Shown here piece after piece: positions 26,934 through 36,120 of a stretch of DNA of 64,000 bases. The stretch covers positions 124,001 through 188,000 of the forward strand of contig NZ_SRXN01000007.1 in the NCBI RefSeq assembly GCF_004827385.1. The letters are read 5' to 3'. The DNA comes from Ensifer sp. MPMI2T (lineage in GTDB: Bacteria; Pseudomonadota; Alphaproteobacteria; Rhizobiales; Rhizobiaceae). Made by a program: the position numbers and the translations under genes. Below the pieces are notes generated by a model, which saw nothing but the letters and a program-made list of their open reading frames with translations, had not been told where the DNA came from and searched no databases. Numbering within the stretch: the first letter of the stretch is position 1; every line of letters starts with the position of its first letter.

Positions 26934-28441
26934 GCGGCCCTACCGTTCGATTGCGTTTCGATGCCGGCAGCCGCGCGCACCAGCTTCTCGGCGCTCAGTT
27001 CGGCTCGCTCGAAGCGACCGGCGATCCGCCCCTCACGCATGACGATCACACGATCCGACATGCCCATGATCTCGGGTATTTCCGAGGATACCATGATGAC
27101 GCTCAAGCCTTCGGCTGCAAGTTCGCTCATGAAGGCGTGGACGGCTGCCTTGGAACCGATGTCGATGCCCTTCGTCGGCTCGTCGAGAATGATGACCTTC
27201 GGCCTGGTTGCGAGCCACTTGGCGATCACGACCTTCTGCTGGTTGCCGCCGGAGAGCGTGCCGACATCCTGGTCGAGAGACGCAGCGCGCAGGTCGAGGC
27301 GGGAAGTGTATTCGCGAGCGAGCGCGAATTCGTTGGCGAGCTTCAAGAAGCCGGAGCGCGATGTGTGCGATAGCGAGGGCAAGGTGACATTCTGGAAGAT
27401 CGGCATGCCGATGATCGCGCCCTGCCGGCCGCGCTCCTCCGGCACATAGACGATGCCGGCGCGGATCGCCTCGGCGGGGCTTCGGATCACCCGTACCTGC
27501 CCGTCCAGCTTGACCGCGCCGGCCGACGGCCGGGTGATGCCGATCAGCGACTGCATGAATTCCGAGCGGCCGGCGCCGACAAGACCGTAGAAGCCGAGGA
27601 TTTCGCCGCGCCTCAATTCGAAATTGATGTCCTCGAATTCGGTCGGGTGGCGATAGCCGGAAACGGTCAGCACCGGCTCGCCGATCGCGACCTCCTTCTT
27701 CGGATAAACGGAGCCGACGGCGCGGCCGACCATCATCCGGATGAGATCGTCCTGGCTGGCGTCAGCAATCAAGCCCTCGCCGACCATCGTCCCATCGCGG
27801 AAGACGGTGTAGCGATCGGCGATCCGGAAGATCTCGTCGAACTTGTGGCTGATGAAGAGGATCGCCTTGCCGTCGGCCTTGAGCCGCTCGATCAAGGAGT
27901 AGAGCTCGTGGATTTCCTTGTGCGACAGGGCGGCCGTTGGCTCGTCCATGATGACGACACGCGCATCGACCGAGAGCGCACGGGCGATTGCCACCAGATG
28001 CTTCTTGGCAATGCCGAGGTCGCGCAACCGGATCGTCGGGTCAAAGTCCGCCCCTGCCCGATGCAGCAAGGCCGTAGCATCGGCATTGAGCTTCTTCCAG
28101 TCGATGAAGCCGAAGCGACTACGCGGCGCATGGCCAAGGAAAATGTTTTCGGCAATGGAGAGTTCGTCGAAAAGGACCGTCTCCTGATGGATCGCGGTGA
28201 CACCGGCACGGGCGGCGGCAAGAGCGCTCGGGAACGTCGTCTCGACGTTGGCGACCCGGATCACCCCGGCATCGGGCTGGTAGATGCCGGTCAGAATCTT
28301 GACCAGCGTAGACTTTCCAGCGCCGTTTTCGCCTATCAGTGCCGTCACCGAACCCGGATAGAGCGCGAGCGAGACATCCGAGAGTGCACGCACGCCCGGG
28401 AATGATTTCGAAATGCCCTCGAGCGTGATGGCGGGCTTCAT
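26930..28441 (-). CDS. rhaT: Rhamnose ABC transporter ATPase RhaT
   Basis: A tandem ABC ATPase of the sugar (RbsA/MglA) type, 503 aa. The first domain has an intact Walker A LIGENGAGKSTLVKIL and Walker B RVVIMDEPTAAL. The second has the degenerate P-loop FYGLVGAGRSEFMQSL usual in this family, with signature LSGGNQQKVVIAKWL and IILDEPTKGIDIGS. The start at 28441 (MKPAITLEGISKSFPGVRAL) is preferred over a TTG at 28498. A RIME repeat lies in the 283-bp gap to rhaS, which is unusual inside an operon. Confidence 0.93.
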   Translation of the reverse strand: MKPAITLEGISKSFPGVRALSDVSLALYPGSVTALIGENGAGKSTLVKILTGIYQPDAGVIRVANVETTFPSALAAARAGVTAIHQETVLFDELSIAENIFLGHAPRSRFGFIDWKKLNADATALLHRAGADFDPTIRLRDLGIAKKHLVAIARALSVDARVVIMDEPTAALSHKEIHELYSLIERLKADGKAILFISHKFDEIFRIADRYTVFRDGTMVGEGLIADASQDDLIRMMVGRAVGSVYPKKEVAIGEPVLTVSGYRHPTEFEDINFELRRGEILGFYGLVGAGRSEFMQSLIGITRPSAGAVKLDGQVRVIRSPAEAIRAGIVYVPEERGRQGAIIGMPIFQNVTLPSLSHTSRSGFLKLANEFALAREYTSRLDLRAASLDQDVGTLSGGNQQKVVIAKWLATRPKVIILDEPTKGIDIGSKAAVHAFMSELAAEGLSVIMVSSEIPEIMGMSDRVIVMREGRIAGRFERAELSAEKLVRAAAGIETQSNGRAA

Positions 28442-28555
28442 CCGCGATGTGGTTGTATCCTGCAGCAAGAGAGGGTCCACCAAATTCAGTCGTTTCAATT
28501 GGGCGGCGGTCGGCTTCAGCCCCTTCGGGACGGGCTCTCGAGGATGAGCTAGCTC

Positions 28556-28705
28556 CTCCCACTAGCCCTCTCCCCACTCGCGGGGAGAGGGAACCGCATT
28601 GGCGGGCCGCCGCTCGCGCCAACGTTCCCAAGGGCGAGGCGCCGCCCGCGTGTTCCCTTCTCCCCGCCTGCGGGGAGAAGGTGGCCGGCAGGCCGGATGA
28701 GGGGC
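28556..28705. repeat. RIME-type palindromic repeat inside the rhamnose operon, copy 3
   Basis: Contains CCCTCTCCCCACTCGCGGGG and, further on, CTTCTCCCCGCCTGCGGGGA followed by GTGGCCGGCAGGCCGGATGA, the same words as copy 1. It occupies the gap between rhaS and rhaT. Strong hairpins at this place may separate a highly expressed binding-protein segment from the rest of the message. Confidence 0.78.
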
Positions 28706-28724
28706 AATCGCCCCTCGCCTGCGA

Positions 28725-29714
28725 TCAGAAGATCTTGGCGAATTCCTCGACGTTCGAGGCATCATAGACGAACGGGTCGGCCATGGCGCCCTCGTTGTTG
28801 TCGTCGAGCTTCACCGTACCCATGCGGCCCATCTTGAGTTCCGCGCCGGGCTTGGCTTCCGCGCCGCCGATGAGATCATAGGCGATCATCGTTGCCGAGT
28901 AGCCGAGATCGATCGGGTTCCAGATGGCAAAGGATTTCGACGCGCCGGACTTCACGTGGCCCGCCATTTCGGAGGGCAGACCGAGCCCGGTGACGTTGAT
29001 CTGACCGATCTTGCCGGCGTCCGTAACCGCCTGGGCAGCCGCGACGATGCCGACGGAGGTCGGCGCGATGATCGCCTTCAGGTTCGGATAGGACTGAATG
29101 AGCCCTTGCGTTTCACGGTAGGACTTGTCGGCAAGGTCGTCACCATAAACGGTGGTCACGACGTTGATGCCCTTGTAGTTGCCCTGGACCTTCTTCATTT
29201 CGGCGATCCAGGTGTTCTGGTTCGTCGCCGTTGCCGAGGCCGAGAGCACAGCGACGTCGCCGCCTTCCGGCAGGTTGTCGGCGGCAAGCTTGATGATCAT
29301 GTTGCCGATGAGCGGGCTCGAGGACGGATTGAGGTGCATCAGCCGGCCTTCCTTGGCGACGCCCGAATCCCACGAGATAACCTTAATGCCGCGATCCATC
29401 GCCTTCTTAAGAGCCGGCACCAGCGCATCGGTGTCGTTGGCGGAAACGGCGATTGCATCCACCTTCTGAGCGATCAGCGAATTGATCACCTCGATCTGGC
29501 CTTCCGCCGTCGTCGAGGTCGGGCCGGTATAGATGACCTCGACGTCGCCGAGTTCCTTGGCGGCTTCCTGTGCACCCTTGTTGGCGGCTTCGAAGAAGCC
29601 GATGCCGAGCGCCTTGACGACGAGGGCGATTTTCTTGTTTTCCGCATGCGCGGCATTGGCCATGAGTGCCACCGCAACGGCGGCCGTGACCATCAATGAT
29701 TTCAAAATTTTCAT
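28725..29714 (-). CDS. rhaS: Rhamnose ABC transporter substrate-binding protein RhaS
   Basis: A periplasmic binding protein of 329 aa. Residues 1-24 form a signal peptide (MKILKSLMVTAAVAVALMAN, cut near AHA-EN), followed by the type I sugar-binding fold: KKIALVVKALGIGFFEAANK, VEVIYTGPTSTTAEGQIEVI and VDAIAVSANDTDALVPALKK. The ribosome site GGGAGGAG is strong. It lies between rhaR and rhaT. The related AI-2 binding protein LsrB is the main alternative, excluded by context. Confidence 0.93.
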   Translation of the reverse strand: MKILKSLMVTAAVAVALMANAAHAENKKIALVVKALGIGFFEAANKGAQEAAKELGDVEVIYTGPTSTTAEGQIEVINSLIAQKVDAIAVSANDTDALVPALKKAMDRGIKVISWDSGVAKEGRLMHLNPSSSPLIGNMIIKLAADNLPEGGDVAVLSASATATNQNTWIAEMKKVQGNYKGINVVTTVYGDDLADKSYRETQGLIQSYPNLKAIIAPTSVGIVAAAQAVTDAGKIGQINVTGLGLPSEMAGHVKSGASKSFAIWNPIDLGYSATMIAYDLIGGAEAKPGAELKMGRMGTVKLDDNNEGAMADPFVYDASNVEEFAKIF

Positions 29715-29837
29715 GACTTCTCCTCCCTTTGGGCCGCGCGCATTCGGTATGAATGCATCGGTCCGGCCCCTATCTGCGGCCTGCCCGGCCATGCCTGGGA
29801 TTGCCACAACGTCCCAATCCCCTCTCCTCCGCCCGCA

Positions 29838-30650
29838 TCAGGCGGACGATGAAGCACTTTCCGCGTCAACGACAGGCCTCGCATTGGCGATAACCAGATT
29901 GACGCCGGCGCCTTCGAGCATCGCGGCATGCCTGTCCTCGATGCCCGAATCCGTGATCACAGTGGCGATGCGCTTGAGCCCGCAAAGTATGAGGCTCGAG
30001 CGCCTGTGAAATTTCGAGGAATCGACCAGCACCACCAATTCGTCGGCCTGATCGATCAGCTTCTGTTCGGCCTGGATCAGAAGTGGATCCGCCTCCATCA
30101 GCCCAAGGGGCCCAAGCCCCTGCGCCCCCATGAACATGCGGCGCGCATAGAAATTGCGCGTCACGTCGTTGTCGAAGGGGCTCAATATGATGTTCTGCTC
30201 GCGGTAGATCGTGCCTCCCGAAAGCATCACCGTGTTCTTCGAATGCTTGAGCAGGTGCTCGGCAATCGGAAAGGAATTGGTGAAGACCTGCATCCGGCGG
30301 TTTGCAAGAAAATGCACCATCTGGAAGGTCGTGGTGCCGCCGTTGATGATGATCGGCTCTCCGTCCGCGCAAAGCGCCACCGCCTCTTTCGCGATCGCCT
30401 GCTTCTCTCGGGCATGCAGGCCCTCGTTGACGCTGAACGGTCTGCCGGCAAGGCCGACGAATTGCGGCGGATTGATCGCCTCGGCGCCACCGCGTACGCG
30501 GCGCAGGCGTTTTTGCACATGAAGAGCGGCGATATCGCGCCGGATCGTCGCCTCGGAGCTGTCGGTCAGCTCAACGAGTTCGGGCACCGTCGCGACCGGT
30601 TTCTCCTGAACCGCAGACAGGATGATCCTATGTCTTTCTTTCTCGTGCAT
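29838..30650 (-). CDS. rhaR: DeoR-family rhamnose regulator RhaR
   Basis: A 270-aa DeoR/GlpR-type regulator. The N-terminal winged helix reads MHEKERHRIILSAVQEKPVA then LVELTDSSEATIRRDIAALH, and the C-terminal DeoRC sugar-phosphate sensor has the conserved ADGEPIIINGGTTTFQMVHF segment. The start at 30650 is fixed by the GGAGGAG site. It is the first gene of rhaRSTPQUK and divergent from rhaD, so it probably represses both operons through the CAATCA/TGATTG sites between them. Confidence 0.92.
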   Translation of the reverse strand: MHEKERHRIILSAVQEKPVATVPELVELTDSSEATIRRDIAALHVQKRLRRVRGGAEAINPPQFVGLAGRPFSVNEGLHAREKQAIAKEAVALCADGEPIIINGGTTTFQMVHFLANRRMQVFTNSFPIAEHLLKHSKNTVMLSGGTIYREQNIILSPFDNDVTRNFYARRMFMGAQGLGPLGLMEADPLLIQAEQKLIDQADELVVLVDSSKFHRRSSLILCGLKRIATVITDSGIEDRHAAMLEGAGVNLVIANARPVVDAESASSSA

Positions 30651-30690
30651 TCGCTCCTCCGATGCCCGCATGCTTCCATCAGTCCCGAGC

Positions 30691-30790
30691 ATTGTCAATC
30701 AGTATCAATCATATTTTTTGATTGTGCAGCGCAATATGAATGGATTTGATCGTTTTTGATTGACATTCGCGCACCGACCGTGTGATCTGA
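30691..30790. promoter_or_regulatory. Divergent rhaR/rhaD promoter with repeated RhaR half sites
   Basis: CAATCA occurs at 30696-30701 and 30706-30711, and the complementary TGATTG at 30719-30724 and 30757-30762. A perfect -35 box TTGACA (30760-30765) points toward rhaD, overlapping the last half site. The region is AT-rich against a GC-rich background. DeoR-family proteins bind such repeated elements; assignment to RhaR is inference from position. Confidence 0.6.
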
Positions 30791-30850
30791 TGCCAATCAT
30801 GTCGCCGCGGTCCCACTGCCGCCGGATAGCTTTACCGGGAGGAATTCAAC

Positions 30851-32950
30851 ATGCTCGACAAGCAACAGGGCGCTCGCCTGGCCAATCTCTGGGTTGAGGC
30901 CAAGGTGACAGGGATGAGCGAGCCAGAGAAGCTTCTCTACCGCTCGAATCTCCTCGGATCGGACAAGCGGATCACCAATTACGGTGGCGGCAATACCTCG
31001 GCCAAGGTGATGGAAAAGGATCCACTGACGGGCGAAATGGTCGAGGTCCTCTGGGTTAAGGGATCGGGCGGCGACGTCGGCACCATCAAGCTCGACGGCT
31101 TCGCGACCCTTTACATGGATAAGCTTCGCGCCCTGAAAGGCATTTACCGGGGCGTCGAGTTCGAGGACGAGATGGTCGGCTACCTGCCGCATTGTACATT
31201 CAGTCTCAATCCGCGCGCCGCTTCGATCGACACGCCGCTGCATGCCTATGTGCCGAAGGCCCACGTCGATCATATGCATCCGGATGCGATCATCGCGATC
31301 GCCGCCTCCGAGAACAGCAAGGAACTGACGCAGAAAATTTTCGGCGATGAGATCGGCTGGCTGCCCTGGAAGCGGCCGGGCTACGAACTTGGCCTGTGGC
31401 TCGAAAAATTCTGCCTCGAAAATCCGAAGGCTCGCGGCGTGGTCCTGGAAAGCCACGGCCTCTTCACCTGGGGCGACACCGCCAAGGAAGCCTATGAGAC
31501 GACCATCGAAATCATCAACCGCGCGATAGCCTGGTTCGAAGCAGAGAACATCGCGCCGGCCTTCGGCGGGGCGGTAAAGCCGACGCTGGATAGCGCCGAG
31601 CGCGCCGCGATCGCCAAGCGATTGATGCCGGTCATCCGCGGGCTGATCAACGCGGAGGAGAAAAAGGTCGGACACTTCGACGACTGCCAGGCCGTCCTCG
31701 ATTTCGTGACATCCAAAAATCTCGAACCGCTCGCCGCGCTCGGAACGAGCTGCCCCGACCATTTCCTTAGAACGAAAATCCGGCCGCTGGTCGTCGATTT
31801 CGATCCGGCCAATCCCGACGTCGACAAGACACTCGCCGGGCTTACCGAGGCGGTTGCCGCCTATCGCGCCGACTATGCCGCCTATTACGAACGCTGCAAG
31901 CGCGTCGACAGCCCGGCGATGCGCGACCCGAACGCCGTCGTCTATCTGGTTCCTGGCGTCGGCATGATCACCTTCGCCAAGGACAAGGCGACGGCGCGGA
32001 TCTCCGGCGAATTCTACGTCAATGCGATCAATGTCATGCGTGGTGCTTCCGGCGTGTCGACCTATGTCGGCCTGCCCGAACAGGAAGCCTTCGACATCGA
32101 ATACTGGCTCCTGGAGGAAGCCAAGCTCCAGCGCATGCCGAAGCCGAAGAGCCTCGCGGGTCGCATCGCGCTTGTCACTGGCGGCGCTGGCGGCATCGGC
32201 AAGGCGACAGCTAACCGGCTGATGCAGGAAGGCGCCTGCGTCGTTCTCGCGGATATCGACGAAACAGCGCTCGAGGCCGCGCAAACCGAACTGGCCGGCC
32301 GCTACGGCAAGGATTTCGTCCGCGCAGTCAAAATGAACGTAACGAGCGAGGCGGCGGTCGAAGCCGGTTTCGGCGACGCGCTTCTCGCTTTCGGCGGTCT
32401 CGACATTCTCGTCTCCAATGCAGGTCTCGCCTCTTCGGCGGCGATCGAGGATACGAGCCTCGCGCTCTGGAATAAGAACATCGACATTCTCACGACGGGG
32501 TATTTCCTGGTCTCGCGTGAAGCCTTCCGCATCTTCCGCAACCAGAAGGCCGGCGGCAATGTCGTGTTCGTTGCTTCGAAGAACGGCCTCGCCGCCTCCC
32601 CCGGCGCGTCGGCTTACTGCACGGCGAAGGCGGCGGAGATCCATCTTGCCCGTTGCCTCGCACTCGAAGGGGCGTCGGCGCAGATCCGCGTCAACGTCGT
32701 CAACCCGGACGCGGTGCTGCGCGGTTCCAAGATCTGGACCGGCGAATGGAAGGAGCAGCGCGCTGCCGCCTACAAGATGGGCGTAGATGACCTAGAGGCT
32801 CATTATCGCGAACGTTCGATGCTGAAGCTCAGCGTCTTCCCGGAGGATATTGCCGAAGCGATCTACTTCCTCGCTTCCGACATGTCGGCAAAATCGACCG
32901 GCAACATCGTCAATGTCGACGCGGGCAACGCCCAGTCGTTCACACGCTGA
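30851..32950 (+). CDS. rhaD: Bifunctional rhamnulose-1-phosphate aldolase / lactaldehyde dehydrogenase RhaD
   Basis: A 699-aa fusion. Residues about 1-430 form a class II (zinc) aldolase: the metal-binding HVDHMHPDAIIAIAASENSK, ESHGLFTWGDTAKEAYETTI and earlier GGGNTSAKVM. Residues about 435-699 form a short-chain dehydrogenase with the Gly-rich NAD site ALVTGGAGGIGKATANRLMQ, NAG (SNAGLASSAA) and YCTAK catalytic motif (SAYCTAKAAEIHLARC). The enzyme splits rhamnulose-1-phosphate and oxidises or reduces the resulting lactaldehyde. Ribosome site GGGAGGA precedes the start. RhaI follows after 13 bp. Confidence 0.95.
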   Translation: MLDKQQGARLANLWVEAKVTGMSEPEKLLYRSNLLGSDKRITNYGGGNTSAKVMEKDPLTGEMVEVLWVKGSGGDVGTIKLDGFATLYMDKLRALKGIYRGVEFEDEMVGYLPHCTFSLNPRAASIDTPLHAYVPKAHVDHMHPDAIIAIAASENSKELTQKIFGDEIGWLPWKRPGYELGLWLEKFCLENPKARGVVLESHGLFTWGDTAKEAYETTIEIINRAIAWFEAENIAPAFGGAVKPTLDSAERAAIAKRLMPVIRGLINAEEKKVGHFDDCQAVLDFVTSKNLEPLAALGTSCPDHFLRTKIRPLVVDFDPANPDVDKTLAGLTEAVAAYRADYAAYYERCKRVDSPAMRDPNAVVYLVPGVGMITFAKDKATARISGEFYVNAINVMRGASGVSTYVGLPEQEAFDIEYWLLEEAKLQRMPKPKSLAGRIALVTGGAGGIGKATANRLMQEGACVVLADIDETALEAAQTELAGRYGKDFVRAVKMNVTSEAAVEAGFGDALLAFGGLDILVSNAGLASSAAIEDTSLALWNKNIDILTTGYFLVSREAFRIFRNQKAGGNVVFVASKNGLAASPGASAYCTAKAAEIHLARCLALEGASAQIRVNVVNPDAVLRGSKIWTGEWKEQRAAAYKMGVDDLEAHYRERSMLKLSVFPEDIAEAIYFLASDMSAKSTGNIVNVDAGNAQSFTR

Positions 32951-32963
32951 TCCGGAGGCTGCC

Positions 32964-34256
32964 ATGACCGAGATGATCAGCAAGGCCGTTGTCGAGGCGG
33001 AGAATGCGAGCCGTCGCGACGCGCTTAACGGAGACTATGAAAGCCTCGGCGAAAGGCTTGCCCGCCGCGGCATCGCGATCGACACCATTAAGGAAAAGGT
33101 TGCCGCCTATGGCGTTGCCGTCCCCTCTTGGGGCGTCGGCACCGGTGGGACGCGTTTTGCTCGCTTTCCCGGCCCGGGCGAACCGCGCAACATTTTCGAC
33201 AAGCTCGAAGACTGTGGCGTCATCCATCAGCTGACGCGGGCGACGCCGACCGTTTCGCTGCATATCCCGTGGGACAAGGTGTCCGATCTCAAGGCGTTGA
33301 AGGAGAAGGGCACCGCGCTCGGCTTAGGTTTCGATGCGATGAACTCGAACACCTTCTCCGACGCGCCGGGGCAGGCCCATTCCTACAAATTCGGCTCGCT
33401 CTCGCATAGCGATGCGGCGACGCGGCGCCAGGCGGTCGAGCACAATCTCGAATGCATCGAGATCGGCAAGGTGTTGGGGTCGAAGGCGCTGACGGTGTGG
33501 ATCGGCGACGGCTCCAACTTTCCCGGGCAAAGCAATTTCACCAAAGTGTTTGAGCGCTATCTCGACGCAATGAAGGCAGTCTACGCCGCGCTTCCGGACG
33601 ATTGGCGCGTCTTCACCGAACACAAGATGTACGAGCCGGCCTTCTATTCGACCGTGGTGCAGGACTGGGGAACGAACTACCTAATCGCGCAGGAACTGGG
33701 GCCCAAGGCCTTCTGCCTCGTCGACCTCGGCCATCACGCGCCGAACGTCAATATCGAGATGATCGTCGCCCGGTTGATCCAGTTCAGGAAACTCGGCGGC
33801 TTCCACTTCAACGATTCCAAATACGGCGACGACGATCTCGATACGGGATCGATCGATCCCTATCGCCTGTTCCTGGTCTTCAACGAACTGGTCGACGCCG
33901 AGGTACGCGGTGCGGAAGGCTTCAATCCCGCGCATATGCTCGACCAAAGCCATAACGTGACCGATCCGATCGAGAGCCTGATGACCAGCGCGATGGAGGT
34001 CGGCCGCGCCTATGCCCAGGCCCTTCTCGTCGATCGCAAGGCGCTCAACGACTATCAGCAGGGCAATGATGCACTGATGGCGTCGGAAACGCTCAAGGCC
34101 GCCTTCAGGACGGACGTCGAACCGATCCTGGCGATGGCGCGTCTCGAGCATGGCGGTGCGATCGCGCCGGTCGCGACCTACCGTGCGAGCGGCTACCGCG
34201 CCAAGGTGGCAGGCGAGCGGCCGGCGGTCGCCGGCGGTGGCGGCGGGATCATCTAA
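32964..34256 (+). CDS. rhaI: L-rhamnose isomerase RhaI
   Basis: A 430-aa TIM-barrel sugar isomerase that converts L-rhamnose to L-rhamnulose. Visible motifs are SWGVGTGGTRFARFPGPGEP near the N-terminus, the metal-site regions WRVFTEHKMYEPAFYSTVVQ and FCLVDLGHHAPNVNIEMIVA, and GGFHFNDSKYGDDDLDTGSI. This is the Rhizobium/Pseudomonas stutzeri-type isomerase rather than the E. coli RhaA. The start at 32964 follows CCGGAGG; a longer frame upstream overlaps rhaD out of frame. Confidence 0.94.
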   Translation: MTEMISKAVVEAENASRRDALNGDYESLGERLARRGIAIDTIKEKVAAYGVAVPSWGVGTGGTRFARFPGPGEPRNIFDKLEDCGVIHQLTRATPTVSLHIPWDKVSDLKALKEKGTALGLGFDAMNSNTFSDAPGQAHSYKFGSLSHSDAATRRQAVEHNLECIEIGKVLGSKALTVWIGDGSNFPGQSNFTKVFERYLDAMKAVYAALPDDWRVFTEHKMYEPAFYSTVVQDWGTNYLIAQELGPKAFCLVDLGHHAPNVNIEMIVARLIQFRKLGGFHFNDSKYGDDDLDTGSIDPYRLFLVFNELVDAEVRGAEGFNPAHMLDQSHNVTDPIESLMTSAMEVGRAYAQALLVDRKALNDYQQGNDALMASETLKAAFRTDVEPILAMARLEHGGAIAPVATYRASGYRAKVAGERPAVAGGGGGII

Positions 34257-34432
34257 TCAGTTGGGAGCGACCGCGAGCGGTCGCTCCGCGACCCCACACA
34301 TCGCGAAACCGCTGGAAGCGTGTACCGCCCGCTGGAAATCGGTGCAAAATCGCCACACGATAAAATTGCCCCCTATCTGATCTCAAATCCTGATCTATCT
34401 TTTCCTATGGATCCAACGGAGAGGAGCGATTC

Positions 34433-34687
34433 ATGGGTATTGAAAGCATCCTGGTATTCCTGATCGTAGGCGCGGTTGCCGGCTGGCTCGCCGGTTTGAT
34501 CGTCAGCGGCTTCGGTTTTGGCCTGATCGGCAACATCGTCGTCGGCATCGTCGGCGCCTTCATCGCTGGCTTTCTCTTTCCCGCAATCGGCATCAGCCTC
34601 GGTACTGGTATCCTTTCCGCGATCATTCACTCGACGATCGGCGCGATCATCCTTCTGGTGCTGATCCGCATCGTCAAACAGGCATAA
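34433..34687 (+). CDS. GlsB/YeaQ/YmgE family stress-response membrane protein
   Basis: An 84-aa protein with three hydrophobic helices and the typical glycine-rich pattern ILVFLIVGAVAGWLAGLIVS and GLIGNIVVGIVGAFIAGFLF (transglycosylase-associated family). Members are inner-membrane proteins induced by stress; the mechanism is unknown. Ribosome site GGAGAGGAG. It is a solitary gene 177 bp after rhaI. Confidence 0.9.
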   Translation: MGIESILVFLIVGAVAGWLAGLIVSGFGFGLIGNIVVGIVGAFIAGFLFPAIGISLGTGILSAIIHSTIGAIILLVLIRIVKQA

Positions 34688-34751
34688 GCCTGCTGAAATA
34701 ACCTTTGCGATCCGCGCCAAGAGCGCGGACCGCCCGCAAGCGGAGGCAATC

Positions 34752-34940
34752 ATGACCGAACTCTATGCCGCAAAGATCGAGACGGCGCTCAAGTCCTTCA
34801 TCACCGACCACCCCGGCTTGCTGACGCGCGAACAGGCGATTTCGACAATTCTCGAGAACTGGTTCGCGAGCCACGGCTATCTTCCGCCGCAGCAGGAAGG
34901 CCGGCGCCCCGAAGATCTTGACGCCTCGAACGACGATTGA
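34752..34940 (+). CDS. Small conserved hypothetical protein
   Basis: A 62-aa soluble protein (MTELYAAKIETALKSFITDH, then PGLLTREQAISTILENWFAS) with an acidic tail. A good ribosome site GCGGAGG precedes it. The helix-turn-helix-like spacing LTREQAISTILENW could belong to a ribbon or arc-type fold, but I do not recognise the family. Confidence 0.65.
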   Translation: MTELYAAKIETALKSFITDHPGLLTREQAISTILENWFASHGYLPPQQEGRRPEDLDASNDD

Positions 34941-35033
34941 AACACTGACGCAGTCCGCAGCGAGCGCAATCCCGGCTCGACGCCACACATTCGTATTTTC
35001 CCGACAACCTGTTTTGCCGCATAGATCGCCCCG

Positions 35034-35495
35034 ATGAGCCTTGCTTCCGTCAAACAGTTCTTCTCCGAACACGCCCCTGACATCAATGTCATCGAACTTG
35101 CACAAAGCACCGCGACCGTCGAACTCGCCGCCAAGGGGCACGGTGTCGAACCCGCGCAGATCGCCAAGACATTGGCGCTCAAGGTCGGAGACGACATCAT
35201 CCTGATCGTCACGCGCGGCGACGCCCGGCTCGACAACAAGAAATACAAGGCTCGCTTCGGCACAAAGGCCCGCATGCTCGGCTTCGACGAGGTGGAAGCG
35301 GAAACGGGCCACCCGGTCGGCGGCGTCTGCCCTTTCGGCCTAGTCAAGCCGCACAATGTCTATTGCGACGAGTCCCTGAAGGCCTACGACGTCGTCGTTC
35401 CAGCGGCCGGCGCGACCAATGCCGCGGTCCATATCAGCCCCGAGCGCATCGCGGAATTGACCGGAGCGGAATGGGTCGATGTTTCGGCAACGTGA
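35034..35495 (+). CDS. YbaK/EbsC-family aminoacyl-tRNA deacylase
   Basis: A 153-aa single-domain trans-editing protein. The conserved features are QIAKTLALKVGDDIILIVTR, the DARLDNKKYKARFG segment with the catalytic-lysine region, and GHPVGGVCPFGLVKPHNVYC (GGVSP-type loop). Such proteins hydrolyse mischarged Cys- or other aminoacyl-tRNAs in the cytoplasm. Solitary gene; no operon partner. Confidence 0.88.
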   Translation: MSLASVKQFFSEHAPDINVIELAQSTATVELAAKGHGVEPAQIAKTLALKVGDDIILIVTRGDARLDNKKYKARFGTKARMLGFDEVEAETGHPVGGVCPFGLVKPHNVYCDESLKAYDVVVPAAGATNAAVHISPERIAELTGAEWVDVSAT

Positions 35496-35685
35496 CGTTT
35501 CTGCCTTGGAATAGCCGCAGAGCTTAATCGAGATCTCGGACGCCGAGCGGGCTACGATTCGCGGTCCGCACGATTCGCGCCTAGATGAAAAATTGCAGCC
35601 CGGCCCATGCTAGCCGCACGGCTAGAGCACACTGCCTTCACGGGGGCTTTCAGTGAAAAGCAGAAAAAACGCTCCAGGTTCAAAT

Positions 35686-35731
35686 CCTAAAGCGCGTCGC
35701 GTTCAATCGGACTCATGCGACGCGCTTTAGG
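35686..35731. repeat. 15-bp inverted repeat CCTAAAGCGCGTCGC / GCGACGCGCTTTAGG
   Basis: A perfect 15-bp inverted repeat (35686-35700 and 35717-35731) with a 16-bp loop, followed by TCCTTGTTTTT, so it may act as a terminator on the plus strand after the YbaK gene or be a dispersed repeat related to the CTTTAG-containing palindromes near 22552. Otherwise the region 35496-35789 contains no gene I can support. Confidence 0.65.
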
Positions 35732-35789
35732 TCCTTGTTTTTACGCATGTCGTTGTCCCAAAACCGCTGCACACTTTGGGCGACATGCA

Positions 35790-35885
35790 TTAGAGCACGG
35801 CTATAAGGAACATCAGCGAGCCGAGCGAAAGCGCGGCCATAATGCTCATGAGCACTTTCATCATATGTTCCGTCATTTCGTACAT
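35790..35885 (-). CDS. Possible small membrane protein (31 aa)
   Basis: A minus-strand frame reads MYEMTEHMMKVLMSIMAALS then LGSLMFLIAVL, one hydrophobic helix with a Met-rich polar N-terminus. GAGG stands 7 bp before the ATG. It is divergent from the GlxA-type regulator gene. Too short for reliable family assignment; presence in other Sinorhizobium genomes would decide. Confidence 0.4.
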   Translation of the reverse strand: MYEMTEHMMKVLMSIMAALSLGSLMFLIAVL

Positions 35886-36120
35886 CCCAGCCTCATTTCC
35901 CGATGAACGAACTTAACCGCCAGAGCTGCGAAACGATGCACCCGATGCGCTCAGCCCGCGCCGATCGGACAATGACAATTTTCTGACAAATCAGTTAATA
36001 AATCATCATATACATGGGGATTAGCCCGCTTACGGTACAGATGCACAGACGAAGGCATCGGGACTTGCCCGCCTTGCCTCAGCCAGTTCTGGAACGCGGA
36101 CGGCCTACCTATAGCGCCTT

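Noticed and set aside
24952..27449. Two long plus-strand frames opposite rhaQ/rhaP/rhaT
   Set aside because: Same shadow effect; rich in Asp, Arg and His with no domain.
30797..32644. 615-aa minus-strand frame opposite rhaD
   Set aside because: Antisense shadow of a GC-rich gene; no domains.
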